Shown here: one piece after another, positions 5,885 through 8,783 of the stretch
Layout: each line of letters opens with the position of its first letter
Numbering within the stretch: the first letter of the stretch is position 1
From: Fusobacteriota bacterium
Lineage (GTDB): Bacteria > Fusobacteriota > Fusobacteriia > Fusobacteriales > Fusobacteriaceae
NCBI GenBank assembly: GCA_003973585.1
Contig: QNYN01000070.1
Span: 1 to 8,783 of the forward strand
Reading direction: 5' to 3'
Length of the DNA stretch: 8,783 nucleotides
Position numbers and translations under genes: made by a program
The notes under the pieces: generated by a model
Seen by the model: the letters and a program-made list of their open reading frames with translations, nothing else
Told to the model about the DNA's origin: nothing
Database searches by the model: none

Positions 5885-7201
5885 GTGGAAACAGGAGCAT
5901 TAGGGTTTAAAATGAATAAAGGACAAGCCGTAACAGGTGGGGTATTATTATTATTAATACTTTTTATAGGAAAAAGTACATTAAGTAGTTCAATGTTATT
6001 TTTTAGATTATTAGCAGGTATGGGATTTGGTTATGCTTTAACTAGAGGTTTTATGGGGTTTGCAGGATCTGTAAATAGAGCTTATAACACAGGTTCAACT
6101 AAATTAATGAGAGTATTAGCTTATATGTTTTTAGGAACATCAGTATTAACAACTGCATTTTTATATAATTCAGATGCATCATCATATGGTTTATGGGTTA
6201 ATCCAATTAACTCAGGATTAATTATTGGAGGATTGTTATTTGGATTTGGAATGACATTTTCAGTATGTTGTGCTTCAGGAGTATTAACAGATGTTGTAAC
6301 AGGATTTTCAAGAGGATTTATTACTCTTATTTTCTTTGGAATGGGTGTATTTTTAGGATTTCCTTTCCAAAGAGCAGCAGATTGGGTTGTAGCAGCAGGA
6401 ATACCAACAGATTGGATTAGAAAAACAGCATTTTCTACAGAAACATTTCCAGATGGTGTATATTTCCCAGATTTATTTAAAGGTGATGGATTAGATGGAT
6501 ATTTAGGAGCAATATTATTAACAGCTTTCTTAGCAGGGATAGTAATTTATTTATCTAAAAGATATGAGCAAAATAGAAAGGTAAATGGAACATTTACAGG
6601 AGTGCCTAGTGAAATAGAGCAATGTAAAGTTTTAGCAGATTGTGATAATGGAGTATCGGAATTTAAATTATTAAGTGAAGAAACATATGTTAGATTATTT
6701 GTAAAACCTTGGAGTATGGGAATAGGAGCAGCAGTAATAGCTGTGATATTTACATTATTAATGGGTGTAACTAAAAATGGTTGGGGAGCTTCTACACCGT
6801 ATGGTTGGTGGTTTGGAAGATTCTTAATGATCTTTGGAGTATCACCAGAATCTTTAGCAAGTTTTTCTAATGTACCTGTAAAATTTTATACAATGCCATT
6901 TTTTGATCATCCAATAAATGTTCAAAATATCGGTATAATGGTTGGAACAGTAATTTGTTTATTATTAGCTGGAACATTTAAATCAACTGTAACTACAGAA
7001 ATAAAAATTACACCAAAGCAAGGATTTTTATATGCTATGGGTGGAATATTTATGGGATTAGGAACAAGACTTGCAAATGGTTGTAATGTAGGAGCTTTAT
7101 ATACTCCAATTGCAAACTTTTCTTTATCAGGTTGGATATTCTTTGCTGCTTTAGTTGGTGGAGGAATTATAGGAAATATTGTAGCTAAAAAAATAAAATA
7201 A
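5885..7201 (+). CDS. YeeE/YedE-family sulfur (thiosulfate-type) transporter, first of a tandem pair
   Basis: This 438-residue integral membrane protein has about ten hydrophobic segments (near 15-30, 36-60, 77-95, 108-133, 143-160, 205-224, 277-294, 347-364, 380-398 and 413-433), arranged as two pseudo-repeated halves. Each half has the family's Cys-Gly motif: FGFGMTFSVCCASG (119-132) and GLGTRLANGCNVG (391-403), so Cys129 and Cys400 are the likely sulfur-relay residues. Family members such as TsuA take up thiosulfate, while E. coli YedE is linked to selenium metabolism. The substrate here is unproven. The first motif reads VCCASG rather than GGCASG. The Cys expected before the first repeat (RxxFCF) seems replaced by Gly58. 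A soluble loop (about 225-275) carries Cys247 and Cys253. I choose the GTG start at 5885 because AGGAGG (5872-5877) lies seven bases upstream; an ATG nine codons later lacks such a site. The second copy follows after 34 bases. Confidence 0.87.
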   Translation: METGALGFKMNKGQAVTGGVLLLLILFIGKSTLSSSMLFFRLLAGMGFGYALTRGFMGFAGSVNRAYNTGSTKLMRVLAYMFLGTSVLTTAFLYNSDASSYGLWVNPINSGLIIGGLLFGFGMTFSVCCASGVLTDVVTGFSRGFITLIFFGMGVFLGFPFQRAADWVVAAGIPTDWIRKTAFSTETFPDGVYFPDLFKGDGLDGYLGAILLTAFLAGIVIYLSKRYEQNRKVNGTFTGVPSEIEQCKVLADCDNGVSEFKLLSEETYVRLFVKPWSMGIGAAVIAVIFTLLMGVTKNGWGASTPYGWWFGRFLMIFGVSPESLASFSNVPVKFYTMPFFDHPINVQNIGIMVGTVICLLLAGTFKSTVTTEIKITPKQGFLYAMGGIFMGLGTRLANGCNVGALYTPIANFSLSGWIFFAALVGGGIIGNIVAKKIK

Positions 7202-7235
7202 TATTCTATATTAAAAAGTAAAAAAAGGGGGAGAT

Positions 7236-8459
7236 ATGAAAAAAAATCAATTTATATTTGGATGGATTTTGTTAGTAGTTTCTTTGATGTTTGTAGGATA
7301 TTTAGGAGCAGGAAGTGAAAAAGTAGGATTATTTGGAATAACAGGATTAGCAATTGGTTATGTTATGCAAAGATCAAGATTTGGATTTGCAGGAATTGTA
7401 AGAAAAATGTATAAGATGGGAAATTCGGATCTTCCAAAAGCAGTTATGTTTTTATTAGCTATATCAGTAGTAGCATCAGCTTCATTACAATATTATGGAC
7501 ATACAAAAGGGATAACTATTCCTGGGATGTCTTCAGTAAAAACAATTAGTATGTTAACTGTAATAGGAGCTTTTATATTTGGTATAGGAATGATGTTTGC
7601 AGGTGGTTGTGCATCAGGAACACTAACAGATTTAGGAGAAGGATATGGAAGAGCAGCAATAACACTATTATTTTTCTGTTTAGGATCTGTATTAGGAGTA
7701 GCTCACTTAGATACTTTAAAGCCATCAGTTTTAGGAAAAGGATTTAAATATTATTTCCCAGATCATTTTGGTTATTTTTGGTCATTAGTTATCTTTTTGA
7801 CTTTTTATGGAATTCTTTATTTATTAGTAACAAAATATGAAGCAACTAGAAAAGCAAAGGGTACTTATATAAAAGAAGAATATCAAGATTGGGAAAAATC
7901 TCATGAAATTAAACCTGATTATAAAATATTTTCAACAGAAACTTATCATAATTTATTTGTGAAAAGATGGTCTTTTTATACAGGTGGAGCATTACTTTCA
8001 ATTTTATTTATAACTATGGTAGCTAGTACTGGTAAAAACTGGGGAGTAACAACTGAGTTTGCTTACTGGGGTGGAAGAATGCTAAAATTTATAGGAATGG
8101 AATCCTATGTAAATAGTATAGGTTTCTTCCAATCAGAAAAAGTTGTAAATATAATGAATCATGGAGTTTTAGATAATGCAGCTTCTGTAAGAAATATTGG
8201 AATAATATTTGGAACGATTATTGCATCGTTATTAGCAGGTGGATTAACTATAACAAAAGATATGAACCTTAGAAAAGTTATTGCTTATATTTTAGGTGGA
8301 TTATTCATGGGATACGGAGCAAGACTTGCATCTGGATGTAATATAGGAGCTTTTTACTCAGCATTATCACAAATGTCATTAAGTGGAATAGTATTTGGTG
8401 GGTTCTTAATTTTAGGTGGTATAGTAGGGTTAAAGTTATCAGACAAGTTTGATATATAG
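7236..8459 (+). CDS. YeeE/YedE-family sulfur (thiosulfate-type) transporter, second of a tandem pair
   Basis: This 407-residue membrane protein is a diverged paralogue of its upstream neighbour. They share GFAG near residues 51-53, ETYxxLFVKxWS (235-246 here), KNWG (267-270) and VRNIGIIFGT (318-327). It has about ten hydrophobic segments in two pseudo-repeats with canonical family motifs GIGMMFAGGCASG (116-128, Cys125) and GYGARLASGCNIG (359-371, Cys368). QRSRFGFAG (45-53) has Gly50 where I recall the thiosulfate transporters having a conserved Cys (RSRFCF). A soluble loop of about 200-245 separates the halves. It lies 34 bases after the first transporter with no terminator between, so they are cotranscribed and may form a heteromer or serve different substrates. 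The start has AGGGGGAG only two to four bases before the ATG, a tight spacing, but no better start is present. The next promoter begins 14 bases after the stop. Confidence 0.87.
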   Translation: MKKNQFIFGWILLVVSLMFVGYLGAGSEKVGLFGITGLAIGYVMQRSRFGFAGIVRKMYKMGNSDLPKAVMFLLAISVVASASLQYYGHTKGITIPGMSSVKTISMLTVIGAFIFGIGMMFAGGCASGTLTDLGEGYGRAAITLLFFCLGSVLGVAHLDTLKPSVLGKGFKYYFPDHFGYFWSLVIFLTFYGILYLLVTKYEATRKAKGTYIKEEYQDWEKSHEIKPDYKIFSTETYHNLFVKRWSFYTGGALLSILFITMVASTGKNWGVTTEFAYWGGRMLKFIGMESYVNSIGFFQSEKVVNIMNHGVLDNAASVRNIGIIFGTIIASLLAGGLTITKDMNLRKVIAYILGGLFMGYGARLASGCNIGAFYSALSQMSLSGIVFGGFLILGGIVGLKLSDKFDI

Positions 8460-8473
8460 AAAAAAATAAAAAA

Positions 8474-8502
8474 TTGACAAAAAATTACTTAAGAAGTATA
8501 AT
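8474..8502 (+). promoter_or_regulatory. Consensus sigma-70-type promoter driving the lysine riboswitch transcript
   Basis: TTGACA (8474-8479) and TATAAT (8497-8502) are both perfect and spaced by exactly 17 bases. Transcription should start near 8509, about 20 bases before the P1 helix of the riboswitch. No terminator is visible between the transporter stop at 8459 and this promoter. Confidence 0.92.
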
Positions 8503-8528
8503 GTTCAAACATAAAAAAATTAAATGAA

Positions 8529-8689
8529 GATAGAGGTTGCGAATCTCAAGAGTATTTAGATGGAGTCGGTAGATTATGATATCTAAAAAAAGGGAGTTTT
8601 GCCGAAGTATAAGGTTTGTCAAAATCTTATATTGGGATCGTAGATAATATCTACGGGACTGTCATTATCAAAGATAATGGTGAGCTATC
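8529..8689 (+). promoter_or_regulatory. Lysine riboswitch (L box) aptamer
   Basis: The conserved lysine-aptamer blocks are present in order: GATAGAGGTTGCGAATCTCA at 8529-8548, directly followed by AGAGTAT (8549-8555), then GGGAGTTTTGCCGAAG (8592-8607), GGGACTGTCA (8655-8664) and GGTGAGCTATC (8679-8689). The five-helix layout can be drawn. P1 is GATAG (8529-8533) with CTATC (8685-8689). Distal P2 is TTTAGAT (8555-8561) with ATCTAAA (8581-8587). P3 is TATAAG (8608-8613) with CTTATA (8626-8631). P4 is CGTAGAT (8639-8645) with ATCTACG (8649-8655). P5 is CATTATC (8663-8669) with GATAATG (8673-8679). Lysine binding stabilises P1 and should favour the downstream terminator, switching the following gene off. 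That gene lies beyond the window; lysine biosynthesis or lysine transport is expected from the class. Confidence 0.95.
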
Positions 8690-8738
8690 GAATAATTTTA
8701 ATCTAAATACTTGTTTGAATTTAATGAGTTTGTAAATT

Positions 8739-8773
8739 AGAGTTATCGGTAGAGATCCGATAACTCTTTTTTT
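8739..8773 (+). terminator. Regulated intrinsic terminator of the lysine riboswitch
   Basis: An 11-bp perfect stem (8739-8749 with 8757-8767, AGAGTTATCGG/CCGATAACTCT), a seven-base loop and a T run through 8773. The 5' arm GAGTTATCG nearly duplicates the 3' strand of aptamer P1, GAGCTATCG (8682-8690). A freed P1 strand could therefore compete for the terminator's 3' arm when lysine is absent, which gives a plausible switching mechanism. Confidence 0.92.
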
Positions 8774-8783
8774 GAGTTAAAAG

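Noticed and set aside
1..8783. CRISPR arrays, tRNA or rRNA genes, insertion sequences
   Set aside because: No regularly spaced repeats, no cloverleaf with CCA-type end, no rRNA-like stretches and no transposase or terminal inverted repeats were found.

Overview
The window is very AT-rich, uses AGA for nearly all arginines, and has purine-rich AGGAGG-type ribosome binding sites. It encodes a periplasmic Spy/CpxP-like protein, which implies a diderm envelope, next to an S-layer-homology (SLH) domain protein with a coiled coil and a Bacillus-type short phosphoglucose isomerase. Together these point to an anaerobic diderm with a low-GC, Firmicute-like gene style. A member of the Fusobacteriota (Fusobacterium, Cetobacterium, Ilyobacter) is my best guess. 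The species is not determined.

Layout. On the minus strand at the left edge are proB (glutamate 5-kinase, 94-1215) and the first 24 codons of proA (1-73), the proline biosynthesis operon. Diverging from it on the plus strand is a two-gene unit: a short secreted SLH/coiled-coil protein (1375-1803), then pgi (1821-3167), closed by a strong terminator (3178-3216). Next comes a monocistronic secreted Spy/CpxP-like protein (3319-3834), with response-regulator-like direct repeats upstream and overlapping hairpins downstream.

The right half is a sulfur-handling block. A CoA-disulfide reductase/persulfide reductase fused to a rhodanese domain (4042-5766) is driven by a near-consensus promoter. It is followed by a tandem pair of YeeE/YedE-family membrane transporters (5885-7201 and 7236-8459). 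A 17-nt sequence is perfectly repeated in the leader of the reductase and in the leader of the first transporter, which suggests the two transcription units are controlled together. A working model is that the transporters import thiosulfate or another sulfur (possibly selenium) species, and the reductase-rhodanese carries the sulfane sulfur and reduces it to sulfide. No separate TusA/TsuB-type carrier is present in the window. Both the reductase and the first transporter carry vicinal Cys-Cys pairs where I expect a single Cys, and the reductase has an added Cys-rich tail.

The last 324 bases contain no protein gene. They hold a consensus promoter (TTGACA-17-TATAAT) and a complete lysine riboswitch (L box) with its terminator. 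The controlled gene begins just beyond the window and is probably for lysine biosynthesis or transport. The expression platform contains an 11-nt perfect complement to one strand of the aptamer's P2 helix, which is worth examining as an alternative switching element.
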